A stretch of 6,282 bases of DNA from JBLHLB01 sp047618505 (lineage in GTDB: Bacteria; Planctomycetota; UBA1135; GCA-002686595): positions 1 to 6,282 of the forward strand of contig JBLHLB010000248.1 in NCBI GenBank assembly GCA_047618505.1. Reading direction: 5' to 3'. Below the pieces are notes generated by a model. The model was not told where the DNA came from, ran no database searches, and saw only the letters and a program-made list of their open reading frames with translations. Below, piece by piece: positions 5,890 to 6,282 of this stretch. Made by a program: the position numbers and the translations under genes. Position 1 is the stretch's first letter, and each line of letters opens with the position of its first letter.

Positions 5890-6282
5890 TTAGAGGCGGT
5901 GCATGAAACGGAAGACGCGCTCATTCATGACGCGCACCACGTATTTGTCCCGGGAGCTCATGCCCTCGAGGGCGTCCTTGAGCTCGCTGAAGGACGTCTG
6001 CCCCCCAAGGTCGACGGTCAAGATCATGTGGAAGTAACCCTCTACCATCTTCTGCGAAACGTCCAAGACATTGCAGTTCAGGGAGGCGATGGCTCCGGTG
6101 ATCCCAGCCAGGACCCCGGGGCTGTTGCGGCCAACGGCGGTGATGATCGCGCTGGTCTCGATACCGTGCTCCTCGTCAGGTTCCGGCAGGTGCGGATAGG
6201 CTGCCGTGGCGCGGCGCGCGTCGGGACCGCGGTCGGGCTCGCCTGGCGTCCAGGGTCCAGCGGTCGTGACGATGCTAACCCC
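5890..6282 (-). CDS. UPF0237 ACT-domain protein with N-terminal extension (5' end outside window)
   Basis: I translated this by hand from the right edge to a TAA at 5892-5890, giving 130 residues. Residues 43 to about 126 form an ACT domain of the UPF0237 type, a small ligand-binding or regulatory module: TSAIITAVGRNSPGVLAGIT (43-62), then NVLDVSQKMVEGYFHMILTV (71-90), and a family-typical end, VMNERVFRFMHRL (118-130). ACT domains usually bind amino acids and form dimers. Stand-alone UPF0237 proteins are about 90 residues and start directly before the AIIT strand. Here the frame stays open for at least 42 more residues to the window edge, rich in Pro, Gly, Asp and Glu (for example GPWTPGEPDRGPDARR), with no ATG, GTG or TTG codon in between. 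The gene must therefore start off-window, and the protein is longer than usual or fused. It is followed by UPF0210 after 24 nt. The ligand is unknown. Confidence 0.9.
   Translation of the reverse strand, partial: GVSIVTTAGPWTPGEPDRGPDARRATAAYPHLPEPDEEHGIETSAIITAVGRNSPGVLAGITGAIASLNCNVLDVSQKMVEGYFHMILTVDLGGQTSFSELKDALEGMSSRDKYVVRVMNERVFRFMHRL

Noticed and set aside
1..6282. Mobile element, CRISPR array, tRNA or rRNA
   Set aside because: There are no transposase or integrase motifs, no regularly spaced direct repeats, and no cloverleaf or rRNA-like conserved stretches.

Overview
The window is about 6.3 kb of GC-rich DNA (roughly 60% G+C by eye) from a bacterial chromosome. It is densely coded and carries no IS elements, tRNA or rRNA genes, CRISPR repeats or phage genes. 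The set of genes (RimJ-type acetyltransferase, HD-GYP c-di-GMP signalling protein, DHA1 drug-efflux-type transporter, UPF0237/UPF0210 pair) suggests a free-living bacterium with a Gram-negative style of signalling. The phylum cannot be fixed from this sequence alone.

Layout. One gene, of unknown function and open at the left edge, lies on the + strand (3-791). Everything else is on the - strand, so it reads right to left. (a) A UPF0237 ACT-domain protein, cut by the right edge, is followed after 24 nt by a full-length UPF0210 (DUF711) protein with a strong Shine-Dalgarno sequence. This is a widely conserved two-gene unit of unknown biochemical role. (b) A 273-bp intergenic stretch (4228-4500) follows, with several short inverted repeats, one of which could be a weak terminator. 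(c) A 492-residue protein combines a degenerate receiver-like region, a coiled coil, a GAF-like region and an intact HD-GYP signature. (d) After a 75-nt gap comes an MdtG-like 12-TM MFS transporter, whose stop codon overlaps the rimJ start (ATGA). The rimJ stop in turn overlaps the stop of the convergent left-hand gene inside one CTAG palindrome.

How they may work together. The ACT/UPF0210 pair is almost certainly one transcript. The transporter and rimJ are almost certainly one translationally coupled unit, and the HD-GYP gene may be co-transcribed with them, though nothing proves it. No obviously novel multi-gene system is visible. The points most worth a second look are the N-terminally extended ACT protein, the HD-GYP protein with a non-phosphorylatable receiver-like region and a substituted metal-ligand position, the structured intergenic region, and the unrecognised left-edge gene.
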